A stretch of DNA of 64,000 bases, from contig NC_052354.1 in the NCBI RefSeq assembly GCF_009727055.1, forward strand, positions 55,378,675 through 55,442,674. Direction: 5' to 3'. This document shows, piece after piece, positions 10,896 through 21,879 of the stretch. Position 1 is the first letter of the stretch; each line of letters opens with the position of its first letter. Origin of the DNA: Benincasa hispida. Its lineage: Eukaryota > Streptophyta > Magnoliopsida > Cucurbitales > Cucurbitaceae. The position numbers and the translations under genes were made by a program. The notes under the pieces are model-generated. The model did no database searches and was not told where the DNA came from. It saw only the letters and a program-made list of their open reading frames with translations.

Positions 10896-11899
10896 CTTGG
10901 GATCCAAATAGTTCGAAACTACAAGAATAGAACTTTAGCACTATCTCAAGCATCTTAAATAGACAAAATGTTGTCTAGATATAAAATGCAAAATTTCAAA
11001 AAAGGAACTTTGCCTTTCAGACATGGAATTAATCTGTCTAAGGAACAAAGTCCTAAGACACCTCAAAAGGTTCAGGATATGAAATGAATTCCATATGCAT
11101 CAACAGTAGGGAGTCTTATGTATGCCATGTTGTGTACACGTTCCGATATATGCTATGCAGGTGGAATAGTCAACAGGTTTCAGTTCAATCCTGGATATGA
11201 TCATTGGATTGTCATTAAGAACATTCTCAAGTATCTTCGAAGAACGAGAAATTATATGCTCGTGTATGGTGCTGAGGATCTAATCCTTACTGGATACACT
11301 GATTCTGAATTCTAAACCAATATTGATTCAAGAAAATCAACTTCAGGGTTAGTATTCACTCTCAATGGAGGAGTAGTTGTGTGGAGAAGCATCAAGCAAA
11401 GTTGTATTGCTGGCTCCATAATGGAAGCTGAGTATGTAGCTGCAAATGAAGCAGTAAAAGAAGCAGTATGGCTCAGAAAGTTCCTTACTGACTTGAAAGT
11501 AGTTCCTAATATGCACCTGCTTGTCACCCTCTATTGTGACAACAGTACAACAGTTGCAAATTCAAAGGAACCTCGAAGCCATAAACGAGGAAAGCACATT
11601 GAGCGAAAGTACCATCTCATCAGGGAAATTGTACACATAGGAGATATGATTGTTACACAGATAGCCTCATAAGATAACTTAGCTGATCCATTTACAAAGG
11701 CCTTTACGGCTAAAGTATTCGAGGGTCACCTAGTAGGACTAGGTCTACGAGATATTTATCACTAGGGCAAGTGGGAGAATTTATGGGTATCTAATGCCCT
11801 AGTTTATTGTACTTATACCTTTTGTTCTCTCAGTATAACTCCACATTGTATATATTTGTATATATTGATCCACTAGAGTTTTAGTCCAAGTGGGAGTAT
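10896..11899 (+). pseudogene. copia RT C-terminus and RNase H
   Basis: Resumes the pol interrupted at 8913: LALSQAS, PFRHGINLSKEQSPKTPQ, then RNase H. RNase H acidic residues are visible: D in TGYTDSEF (near 11290-11313), E in MEAEYVAA (near 11422-11445), D in LYCDNST (near 11530-11550), followed by the tail ending IAS (TAA at 11669). Stops occur at 11084 and after SEF at 11313. The polypurine tract AAGTGGGAGTAT at 11888-11899 abuts LTR B at 11900. Confidence 0.92.
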
Positions 11900-13715
11900 T
11901 GTTGGGTTTTTATATCCTAAAACTCGCAGTTTGTAAAAAAGAAAAATATTCTATTATCAATAAAGATGTTATTCAACATTTCTTCAATAAAGGTATTGAA
12001 TCTATTAATTGCATTCATAAAGTCTAAATCCAATAATCTAAGATCCATGACTATTATATGAATACTTGAACTTTATGTAGAGACATAGAGATGGATCAAG
12101 TTCGAGTAAATAGCCAAAACAGTCTATAGTATATGAATAAGATTGGGTACCTTATTCTGGTAACACTATTGGATGCAGCCTACTCTGTAGCTATTACAAG
12201 TTGTTGTAAAGATACTACAAACAAAGTGATCCAAACTTGTTCATGTATTGACATGAGAAGTATGAGCGTCTTATGAAATGAATTTGCATAAGATCGGACC
12301 AAGAAATTAGTCACTTTTACTTTATAACGCTGTTTACTTTTTAAGATTGACTATTTCACTTAAATGACCTAGGTAACTCGATCTTAATCATGAGCTAACT
12401 ATAAACTCCTATCTATTCAGGACTATCCTTAGATTTTCATGGGTGAGAGTTGACTCAACAACACCGGCTCAATAAGCTTCCCATTTCAGGGGTAAGACCA
12501 GGTAGATAGATGGGGACATAGGGTGCAAGACAGAATTCACGCCTACTCGATTTAGGGAAAGGAGAAAGGTTGTCTTCTTAAGTACTGAATCCAGGTCTTG
12601 AACAAGGGGCCCCACCCTTTCACTGGTCCGAGAGGGATCCGGTTTAGTGATTAGATCATAAACCAATTGTTCATTAGAGGATCAGTAGGAACTTAAGGAA
12701 CAAGACGTAATATCAGGGGTAAAACAACATATTGACCCAATCGTTATGACAAAAAATCTGTGAAGGGTTGACTTACTGGTTATGGTTAAATTATGTGGAC
12801 ACAAATATATATACAGTGAGGAGAGTGCAACTATCGAGCTATAGTGGTGTGACTTGATAGTTAACGAATACTGATTAATTTGGTCTAAAGAGTGTTAGCC
12901 AATTAATCTTAATCGTTGGAGCTCATGATTTGTAGGTCCATAAGGTCCCTCTACTAGCTCGTAAAACATGAACACCTTGAATTATTAAATTGAGTGAATT
13001 TGGAATGATATCAATTTGAATTATTCAAATTGAATTAGGGTTTGAATTTGGATAAGTTCAAATTTAAATTAGGGCTTGTACAATTATATTTGATATAATT
13101 AATTAACGTTTAATTTATTGAAATTAAACAAAATTGGAGAGTTTATAATATTTGATATTGATTTAAATATTAATTACACGAATAGGATTCATGTTTAAAA
13201 TTTTATGTGTGATTAATTTAAGAAATTGAATTTTGATATTTGATTAATTATGAATTAAATTAAATCATTTTTGAATTAATTGATTTTTTAAATGAAAAAT
13301 TGGAAAAATTGGATTAAGTGGGTTTTGCCCACAAACACCTCAAGTAAAAGGTGTTCTTCCTACAAACATACACAAATTCCACATTTAATTGAAGTAGGTG
13401 TTGGCCATTTGATGGCTTAGGAATGCTTGCATGCTGAAGAAATATAAAACTCTCATAATTTGCTTAAGAAGAAAAAGAGGAACTTGAGCTGGAGAAACTA
13501 GGTTTCTGCTACTTTATCTTCTTCCTTACAAACTCTCTCAATTTTCTTTACCAAATTCACACAAACTCGTATTCCACCACTAAAATTCAAGGCTGAGATT
13601 AGTAGAGAAGATCTCTTGGTTGTTCACCATAAATTTGGAGCTGAAAACACGTGAAGAGCAACTTGGATTTGGAAGAAATCATCAAATGCGTGTTCATCTT
13701 GAAACATCCTCGCAT
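11900..13715 (+). repeat. LTR, family B, 3' LTR of the copia element at 6690-11899
   Basis: Starts TGTTGGGTTTTTATATCC directly after the polypurine tract. The block 12102-13176 is shared with 3929-5004. A TATA-like ATATAAAAC near 13440 precedes a plausible transcript leader. The right boundary is approximate. After about 13715 the base composition becomes C-rich and resemblance to the other LTR copies stops. I could not find the terminal CA or a target duplication. Confidence 0.75.
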
Positions 13716-14929
13716 ATAGCCTAACGCCTTCACCTGCACAGGGCCTTTTGTCAATCAGCCTTCATGCACATACTCACTGGTGCCTCTGCATGGCTGTTCA
13801 AGTTGCTTGCTTGTTCATCCTAAGCAGCTACCTGCTTATTCAAACCGAAAAATCCAGTTTCAACTTTGATCTGAATTAACTTATTTTTCAAAACTTTTCT
13901 TGGAAAATTTCTTTCTACCGACTTGTTTAAAATGTCTTAACTTTCTTACCTTAAAATTTGAGCTCACAATTCCTTCTAGTTTGTTCGAAAATCTCTAAAC
14001 ATCACCACTGATCCAGTTTCATACGAGAACCTGACCTTCTTGAAGTTTTCTTCAATTTTTAACTCAAATCCTTAGGATATTTCTTCCAGAAGATCTGAAG
14101 CTTCAACTACACTCACTAGTCATTCAAAAGGCTTTGAAATCACTTCAATAGCACGAGAGAATTTCCAAAACCAAGCTTTTGAACTGAGGCTTCCTTTTAT
14201 ACTAAAACCTACATGACTCCCTTTTATTCTTAGGTTACCAGCTCGCCCTTAAATGGGTTTAACTCTCTTAATCCTGATAGCTGGCCACTCCATTTAGTGC
14301 TTAAGTTGAAACTTTCGTTTAAACATCAACGCATGGTTCACCAACTCCTCACCAATGAAAGGCACACTGGACACACGCTTCTACTTGTTCAGCGCATGCC
14401 TCAAAGCATCTTGCGCCCATCACCTTGCCAAATTTCATCGCTTGGCTTCCCTTAAATCACCAACGCAAGACTTATCAACCTCTTGACAATGCTTCATCCC
14501 TTGGATGCATGCCTCTCGACCAATGCATGCCAACTTCCTTTTGCGCATCGCCTAGCATAGTTGCTAGCGCATGGCCTTTCCTTTGGCACTTGCAACCAAC
14601 AACCATCATCCTCATGCATTCTAGCCTTTTCACCCAATGCATAGGCTAATGCCCAATGCAAAGGCCTCACCTAGCCAATGCCTAGTTCATACACGACGCG
14701 CCCACACCTACGATCGGCCCGTAGCCATCTATACCTTGCACTACGCCCATCAAGTGCCTAACTAACCTCTATGAAACATGGTTGCCCCAAACCTCGTGGA
14801 CACACAAGGTCTTCAACACATGGCAACCTTTGGCTTCCACACATAGCCGATTTTTTCGTTGCTAATGGTCTCAATAGATTGAACATTTTTCCTTCTTTTC
14901 CCTTGTTAAGCTTTTCCCTACAACATTTT
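13716..14929. other. unassigned C-rich, retrotransposon-like sequence, no gene
   Basis: No supported gene. The plus strand is pyrimidine-rich with many GCGCAT and AATGCATGCC words (14390-14720), unlike the AT-rich LTRs on either side. The open frame 14425-14649 has no recognisable domain. It adjoins a gypsy gag/protease fragment, so it may be the leader or LTR of the same gypsy element, but I see no termini that prove it. Confidence 0.4.
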
Positions 14930-15357
14930 ATTAACTTATACTTACTCTAACTTAATAGGGTTTGGGGTTTACATGTCATGTTGTCAAAACAATAGAAAGT
15001 GAAGAAGCTCTTTCAAGTTCACTAGAGAAAGAGGTAGAATCAAAAGACTTATCGTTATTCAATATAGATGACTTGTTATCACTCCCTCAAGAAACCAAGA
15101 GCACCCTTATTGACGTGTTGTTAGATTCAGAAGCAGCAAGTTCAAATTTCCCAGCCTCTATGGTGTGCACATGCGCTTCTTGCTGCACGACCATAGGCTT
15201 TCCAGATGAAGATTTATTGTTGGGGTCAAAGTTTCATAACAAGCCTTTATTCGTCTCCAGATACAATTGAGAACAAGGAGTTGGTCGAATTCTCATTCAT
15301 AATGGATTAGCTGTCAATATAATGTCCAAGCCAACAATGAAAAAATTAAGTATCTTA
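14930..15357 (+). pseudogene. Ty3/gypsy gag-protease fragment
   Basis: Frame 14962-15270 ends with DEDLLLGSKFHNKPLFVSRY, and past the TGA the reading continues with RILIHNGLAVNIM. This matches the protease region of plant Ty3/gypsy polyproteins, where the usual text has LLLGSKPHNRPL followed by a D-G-G-S-A catalytic motif. Here the catalytic part reads HNGLA, so the active site is lost. The upstream residues (acidic, low complexity) are probably the gag C-terminus. The fragment is cut at 15358 by an LTR B copy. Confidence 0.75.
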
Positions 15358-15551
15358 TGTTGGGTTTTATACTCTAAAACTCGTAGATAGTAAATGTAAT
15401 TAATTGACTGTCATCAATAAAGAGTTGTCGATGTTATTTCAATAAATATTATTGATTGTGTTGTATTCTAATTTGTCTTAATAACCCTAAATCCAATAAT
15501 ATCATATCGTTGGAGCTTCTGATTTGTAGGTCCACTAGGTTCCCTTATTAG
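15358..15551 (+). repeat. LTR B, left part (split by solo LTR A)
   Basis: Starts TGTTGGGTTTTATACTC and follows LTR B for about 150 bases. It then jumps (near 15508) to the later LTR block CGTTGGAGCTTCTGATTTGTAGGTCC, so the middle of the LTR is deleted. It is interrupted at 15551 by a family A solo LTR and continues at 17503. Confidence 0.8.
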
Positions 15552-17497
15552 TGATGGAACCATTGGAGGTCCTTGAGTGGAAGCCTGGGATCAGACCAAA
15601 TACCCAAAATTTACAGAACATAAATTTTACAGCAAAAACATATAGATTATGCATTTAAAAGAAAATTGCAGCATGCTTTAAAAATAGAAATTGCATAATA
15701 GTAAAAGGGTTTAAGAAACCTTATCCTTGAAGAACTCTTCTTCACGAAATTCTTTCTCCAAAACTTATCACGAACAATCTCGAACCCTCTAACCGTCAAC
15801 GAGGACACCACCACAGTTGTTTCCTCTGTATTCTCTGGATGAAAATCTAGGCGTTTTATGGGCTCTGGCTATTTTGGAAGAGAGGGTTTTGAAAGTGTTG
15901 AGAGGAAGAAATGATATTCCAATTTTCTCACCGAACTCTTCTGTGTATCTCACTATCGAGAAAACCACACACCAGGAAGATGAAGAACTACCTCTTTTCT
16001 TTTTTACTTCTCCACTACCACGTTTTAGAGAGAAAAGAAGGGAAGGGAGATAAAACTTCCTCCCAAAATGATTTTTAAAATAAAACAAAATAAATTTATT
16101 TATTTTTATAAATCAATTTAATATTAAACTATATGTTATATGAAATATAATACATAACCTATAGATTCTATATTATATCAAGTACAATATAACATATAGT
16201 TTTTATTCTCTCAACAATGACATTTAATATAAATCTCATTTATATTAAATTTAATTATATGAATCAAATTCATATAATTAATATTTGAATCAAACTCAAA
16301 TATTTATTTCCTCTCAAATAAACTTTATATTATAATGTATCAAATGCATTATAGTAATTATATCATATATAATTAGATTAAATTAATTGTATCACACATA
16401 ATTAATTTTCTCAATTAATTTGAACAATTCAAATTAATCCAAAAATTGATTTTCATTAATTCTCATTGAGCTACAGAGGGGATCTCATGGACCTGTAGCT
16501 TGGAACTCCAACGGTACATGAATAATTAATTAAATTATTCACCATCCGTTAATTGTCGTGTACTCCACTAAAGACCAACAGTTGTAGTCTTCGCACTACA
16601 GATATATTTTTATGTCCACTAGATATAACTAGTCAACAGTACGATAAACCTTCACAATGCTCGTAAGTACAACTAGGCTAAAATTATCGTTTTGCCCATG
16701 TAGTTAATTCTAACTCCTTAAGTACCATTGATCCCTCTAATGAACAATACATCATAGTTCAACTATGACCAAACCCCTCTTAGGCCAGAAGAGGGTGTGA
16801 TACCATATTGTTCAAGCCTCGAAATCAGCCCTTAAGGGAGAAATTTATTTACTTATCCTGACATTGGGGAATGAGTGAATTTTTTTTTGTGTAGCTGTGT
16901 TCCCAGTTCCCTAATCAGACGAATCCCCAAAAATGGTAGGCTTGTTGAGTCGATGATCTGGCCATTCTCACCCATACAAATCAAAGGACCACCTTCATAG
17001 GTAGGAGTTCACTACTCACTCGGGATTCAAGTCATGTTACCTATGGTCATCCTGGTGAAAGGTAAGTCTCTGTTATGAACAACGTTATATAATGAGACTA
17101 AGATTTCGTGGTCCGATCTTATACAAACTCCTTTATATAGAATATCCCTGCTCACACGTCTTCACATGAATGATCAATATTAGATCATTTGTAGTACTTT
17201 ACAACAATTGTAACATCTACAAAGTGGGCCATACTCGTAGTGTCACCAGGATAAGGTATCCAGTCTTATCCATCTACTACAGACCATTTAGGTTATCACT
17301 TAAACATGATCCATCTGTATGTCTCTATATACATGTTTAAGCTACAAAGATAATCTTAGATGTTAGTTTATTGGTTTGTGGTTAATGCAACTAATTTTGA
17401 AATAAAACATCACATATTTTATTACATAAATAAAATATTTGTACATTACAATTACAAATTATAGGACCCTACGAGATTTAGGGCATCAACCCCAACA
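15552..17497 (-). mobile_element. solo LTR, family A, minus strand, inside LTR B
   Basis: On the minus strand it starts TGTTGGGGTTGATGCCC (right end at 17497) and ends ...GGTTCCATCA (left end at 15552), 1,946 bp. A perfect target duplication ATTAG lies at 15547-15551 and 17498-17502. The small open frames at 15789-16088 are coincidental. This gives a clear order of events: gypsy fragment, then LTR B, then this LTR A. Confidence 0.95.
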
Positions 17498-17502
17498 ATT
17501 AG

Positions 17503-18170
17503 CTCACTAAAAGAAATTAGTGAGGAATGGTTTGAGTTGTTCAAAACAATTGAGGAAATTTTATATTAATGTGATTAAATATATAATTAATCATAGATGT
17601 GATCTATAATTCAAATATTATTCAAATATTTAACTCATGTGAATTAGATTATGAAGAATTAATTAATTATAATGATAAAGAGGTGGAAGGATATAAATAT
17701 AAACATCCGATATTTATTAATTAATTAATTATTAAATTTTATTTAATATAAGGTTATTTAATTAATGTGCCAGATAATTAAATAAGGAGTTGTCTAATTA
17801 GTTAGTATCAAGGGCGAAAAAGGAAATACTTGGAGAAGGGTTAAACCCTTCTCTATATAAATTCATCCTATTAGCCCATTTAGAGCAAGATTCATTTGTG
17901 CAAAAATTATACCCTTTACAATTTCTCTTTATAATTTCTCTACCTCTTCCTCTTCCAAGTGTTGGAGACCACTCATCTAACTCTTGAAATTATATACATA
18001 TCCTACATTAATACTATACATTAAACGCTTATAATATATTAAAATGCATGAATATGTTTAACCTATGGTGGGATTTATCTAACTGACATCCACAAAGCAT
18101 TTAAATAGCAAATGAACCAATAATTTGGCCTATAGGATAAAATAAAGTAATAAATTACAATAGCTATGTA
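17503..18170 (+). repeat. LTR B, right part
   Basis: Resumes LTR B after the solo LTR A. A TATA-like TATATAA lies at 17854-17860, immediately preceded by a 21-bp near-perfect inverted repeat (17833-17853). Downstream (17880-18000) is a pyrimidine-rich leader. The end is ill-defined; from about 18000 the AT-rich sequence is of unknown origin. Confidence 0.6.
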
Positions 18171-18287
18171 AATTTTATCCTAAAACTACTTCTACTACTC
18201 CAGAACCGGACCAGACCAACTCGAATCGNAATTTTATCCTAAAACTACTTCTACTACTCCAGAACCGGACCAGACCAACTCGAATCG
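18171..18287. other. 58-bp duplicate flanking a single N (unmerged contig ends)
   Basis: Positions 18171-18228 and 18230-18287 are identical 58-bp stretches separated by the only N in the window (18229). Scaffolding two overlapping contigs without merging them gives exactly this pattern. The real genome very probably has one copy. Confidence 0.93.
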
Positions 18288-18768
18288 ACTCGAACTACTT
18301 CGAACCGAACCCCAAAACCACAAACCGAGCCAACACAGTGCAAAATTGGACCAAACCACTTTGAACCAGTTGAATCAGATTGAATGACCCTGGATCGCAA
18401 TTGAATCTCGTGCAACGCAACCCTAGCGTCGCATGTGTCGTAGCGTAGCAACGCTACAACACCAGAACGCGATTCTAGGCAGTTCTTCAATTGTTCTTTC
18501 ATTTTTGGCCAAAAATAGTCTAGATCTTCATCTTTTACAACCCTAATTCTAGACATGGACTTATAGAAGACTCGAATTACTTGATTAGTTGCCCAAAAGC
18601 GTAGGAGCCTTTACAATTTGATCATATAAAAAACATGAAATTCTATGGCCATAAATTACCGTAAACATTCATTTGCAAAAACCACATTCATAATGCAATT
18701 CATCCCACCAAAACCCAGTGCAAATTTCAAAATCTAAATTAATTCTATGAGATGGCTCTGATACCCTT
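18230..18768 (-). other. retrotransposon leader with primer-binding site, minus strand
   Basis: Minus-strand untranslated leader. The primer-binding site (GGTATCAGAGC on the minus strand, complementary to the 3' end of plant initiator tRNA-Met) lies at 18755-18766, next to an LTR on its right. The leader resembles the plus-strand leader at 25740-26400 in scattered words, including a GTTGC-rich stem region. The frame 18254-18556 (minus) is part of this leader and not a credible gene. Confidence 0.65.
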
Positions 18769-19149
18769 TGTAGGGACAAAAATCCTAACGCAGAGGAATT
18801 GATGAGGACCTTTTCTCGAATTTAATTTAGAAAACTTGAAATACGAGTACAATAGGAAAATCAAAATAAATAAATTTAAAAATAATCCTACAGAGAAATG
18901 GATAGAAACCTTACTTTCGTATGACGACTTAGACAAAATGGCCAATTCTCCTTGGGATTCCTTGAACACCACCAATATGGAAACCTTCCTATCCTCTAGA
19001 AAAATGAAGTATTGGTTTGTGGGAACCAATCTCTAAAATGGGGAAAAAGGAAGAGGAAAAATTTGAGAGAAATTTTACAAAACCCTTATGTATTGCAAAA
19101 TCACACTTTTTGTAGGAATATCAATATTATAAGGGAGAGAGAGGAAACA
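18769..19149 (-). repeat. short LTR, minus strand (5' LTR of the leader at 18230-18768)
   Basis: On the minus strand it starts TGTTTCCTCTCTCTCCC (19149) and ends ...GTCCCTACA (18769), two bases before the primer-binding site. TG...CA ends and position make it a 381-bp LTR unlike A or B. It abuts a copia gag on its right, whose reading it appears to interrupt. The right boundary rests only on the TG and the gag junction. Confidence 0.6.
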
Positions 19150-19945
19150 AATTGTTTGTTTTGACAGAAGAGTGTCCTCCCATCCCTAGCTCAATGCAAA
19201 CCAAACTGTTCGGGAAGCATATGACAAATGGACAAAAGCGAATGAGAAAGCCCGTGCCTACATTCTTGCCAGCATATTTGATGTTCTGGCTAAGAAACAT
19301 GAAAGCATGTTTTCTGCCAAAGAGATTATGGAATCTCTACGTGGGATGTTTGGACAATCGTCCTTCTCCTTGAGGCATGATGCTATCAAATATGTTTACA
19401 ACTGCCGACTGAAAGATAGGGCCTCTGTTAGAGAACATGTCCTGGACATGATGGTCCATTTCAATGTGGTAGAGGTAAATGGAGTTGTCGTAGACGGGAG
19501 AAGCTAAGTCGGTTTTATTCTAGAATCTCTTCTGAAGAGCTTCTTACAATTTTGTACCAATGCGTTAATGAACAAGATAGAATATAACCTGACTACACTT
19601 CTCAACGAGTTGCAGGTTTTTTAGTCCATTTCGAAAACAAAAGGACAAGAAGCAGAGGTATATGTTGCCACTGCTGAGAAAAGAGGATCATCCTCTAAAA
19701 AGTTTGATGTTGTTTCTTCTTCCAAGAATAAGAGTATTCCAGTAAAAAAGAACAAAGGAAAAAAGAAAAAAAAAATTCTACTGGCCGCAAAGGCAAGGCC
19801 AAAGCTGCAGACAAAAGAAAATGTTTCTACTGCAACAAGGACGGCACTGGAAGAGAAACTGCCCATAATACCTTGCAGAGAAAATAGCGGAAAAAACAAA
19901 AAAAGGAAACTAGTTCCTAAGGATTTCTTACAATGAGATAATGCT
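19150..19945 (+). pseudogene. copia gag (UBN2-type) remnant
   Basis: Reading across frames gives the standard copia gag: LTEECPPIP near 19165, a helix-rich middle with DVLAKKHES and EIM-SLRGMFGQSSFSLRHDAIKYVYNCR (19280-19413), REHVLDMMVHFNVVEVNG (19432-19490), a lysine-rich stretch, and a broken zinc knuckle (CFYCNKDG near 19830). At least two frameshifts and a missing knuckle cysteine/histidine spacing make it non-functional. It is truncated on the left by the minus-strand LTR ending at 19149. Confidence 0.85.
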
Positions 19946-21202
19946 CAAGGTTGTGAATATGGGAGAATATCTCAGAAAGACTAGTGGGAGATTTTGGAGT
20001 TGCTGACAAAAGATGAATCCGGTTACTTTTGTTAATGTAATAAAAGTTGTTTTTATCTTTTGTAAAGGACATATTGTATATAATCTTTTGTTATAAATAA
20101 AATGGTCATTAACAAAAGTTATATTTTATATTTATTCTACTATAAAGAAACTTTTGTTAAAACCAACCAAATTTCAAGGCCATTTCAAATATTTAGATAT
20201 TTAACCACCAAAAACAATAAGGCAAATGGTTATGTTTACCTAAGTAATAAGTTTAAAACACTTGAAAGGTTCAAGGTGTATAAAACTTATTAGGTAAAGA
20301 ATACAGAGAGTTTGAGATTTCTAGGGCTATTTTGATAGAACATGAAATAAAATGGCAACTCTCTATACCTAGTTGTCTTAATTGTTTTGAACAACATTCC
20401 AATTTGTAAGGTGCTTATGAAATTCCATATGAGATAAGGAGAACTCATAAAAGCTGTTTATGATATGTAAAAGATGTTTACATAGTTCAAAAATTTGGAA
20501 TAGATCGACACATGTGTTAGTGTCAAACCCTTAAGTGTTGGAATATCTTTCAAATGGCATGCCTATCTGTAGGCAACACCAAAAGTAGTATACTTTTCAA
20601 GTAAAGAGAAAATCAAGTGTTTGTGTTGACGAATGCTAAGTTTTTTTTTCTAGAAAAGTATATGAGATCACCATGTATTATTTAGTTTCCATAAAAAGCA
20701 ACGTGTATATCAATAAGAGTTATTGATTAAAGCTTACATTGTAACAAAAGTTGTTTGGACGGGTCAGATGCATCTTACTCAAAGAGTTTAGGTACCTCGA
20801 TGTAGTGGGAGGAATGTATGACAGCCTAGCCAAATTTGGATTTAATAGAAACTCAAGTCATCCAATCTTGGTGACAAGATCTGAAACAAGAAGTTGTGGA
20901 AATAAGATGCATTCCCTCTATTTTGAATAGAAGTCCACTGTATAATAATATGTTTATAGCGATCCTCTCGGCTAAAGTGTTTGAGGGTCACCTAGTAAGA
21001 CTAGGACTACAAGTTATATAACCTAGGGCAAGTGGAAGAAAAACTCATGGGTATATGATACCAAGTATGGGTATATGATACCTACAGGTAAACCATGGGT
21101 ATGTTATGCCCTAATTTATTGTATTTCTCTATAAAACTCAAAAACTCAACATTATGTATTCATATGTATAGTACCACTGGAGTTTTAGTCCAAGTGGGAG
21201 TT
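19946..21202 (+). pseudogene. heavily decayed copia interior with RNase H tail and polypurine tract
   Basis: A collage of short copia remnants. A purine tract at about 19980-19995 is followed by non-coding sequence. Integrase scraps lie near 20235-20290 (GYVYLSNKFKTLERFKVYK), hinge scraps at 20540-20830, and the RNase H tail with KVFEGHLVRLGLQ at about 20965-21010. The polypurine tract CAAGTGGGAGTT ends at 21202, directly before LTR B. Most of pol is deleted. No reading frame longer than about 60 codons remains. Confidence 0.7.
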
Positions 21203-21879
21203 TGTTGGGTTTTATATCCTAAAATTCATAGTTTGTAAAACAATAAACTTATTCTGAAATTCAATAAAGTTATTATTGATGTTTAATTCAATAAAGTTAT
21301 TATTGAATTTATGAATTGCTTGTTTTGTTTTAGAAATAAATCCAATAAACTAAAAGATCCATGACTATTATATGAGTACTTGAACTTTATGTGGAAACAT
21401 AAAAGTGGACCAGGTTCGAGTAAATAGTCAAAATGATCTATAGTATATGAATAAAGTTAGGTTCCTTATTCTGGTAACATTATCAGATGCGACCCACTCT
21501 GTAGCTGTTACAAGGAGTTGTAAAGTGCTACAAACGAAATGATTCAAATTCATTCATGTGGTGACATAAGGAGTGGGGCATCCTGTCCAATGAGTTTACA
21601 TAAGATCGGACCAAGAAATAAGTTACTTTATAACGTTGTTTACTGTTTAGGACTTAATATTTCATAGCGATGACCTAGGTAACTTAACCTCAATTCTGAG
21701 CTAACTATGAACTCCTGTTTATTCGGGATTATCCTTAGATTTGTGTAGGTGAGGTTTGACTCAATAGCACCGGCTCAATACGCCTCCCACTTCAAGGGTA
21801 AGACCAGGTCGATAGCTGGGGACATAGGGTGTAAGATGGAATTCACTTCTACCCGCTTCTAGGGATAGTAGAGAGGATT
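21203..21879 (+). repeat. LTR B, 5' part (truncated)
   Basis: Starts TGTTGGGTTTTATATCC after a polypurine tract and follows LTR B for about 680 bases (including the GGTAACATTATCAGATGCGACCC block near 21473), then breaks off. The sequence after about 21880 belongs to the hinge region of another copia element. There is no right terminus and no target duplication. Confidence 0.75.

Noticed and set aside
15789..16088. Overlapping open frames on both strands
   Set aside because: Both lie in the solo LTR A (15552-17497), in a region corresponding to the LTR leader. No domain.
18254..18556. 100-codon minus-strand frame with apparently normal composition
   Set aside because: It lies in a retrotransposon leader next to a primer-binding site and overlaps the assembly duplication. 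No domain recognised.
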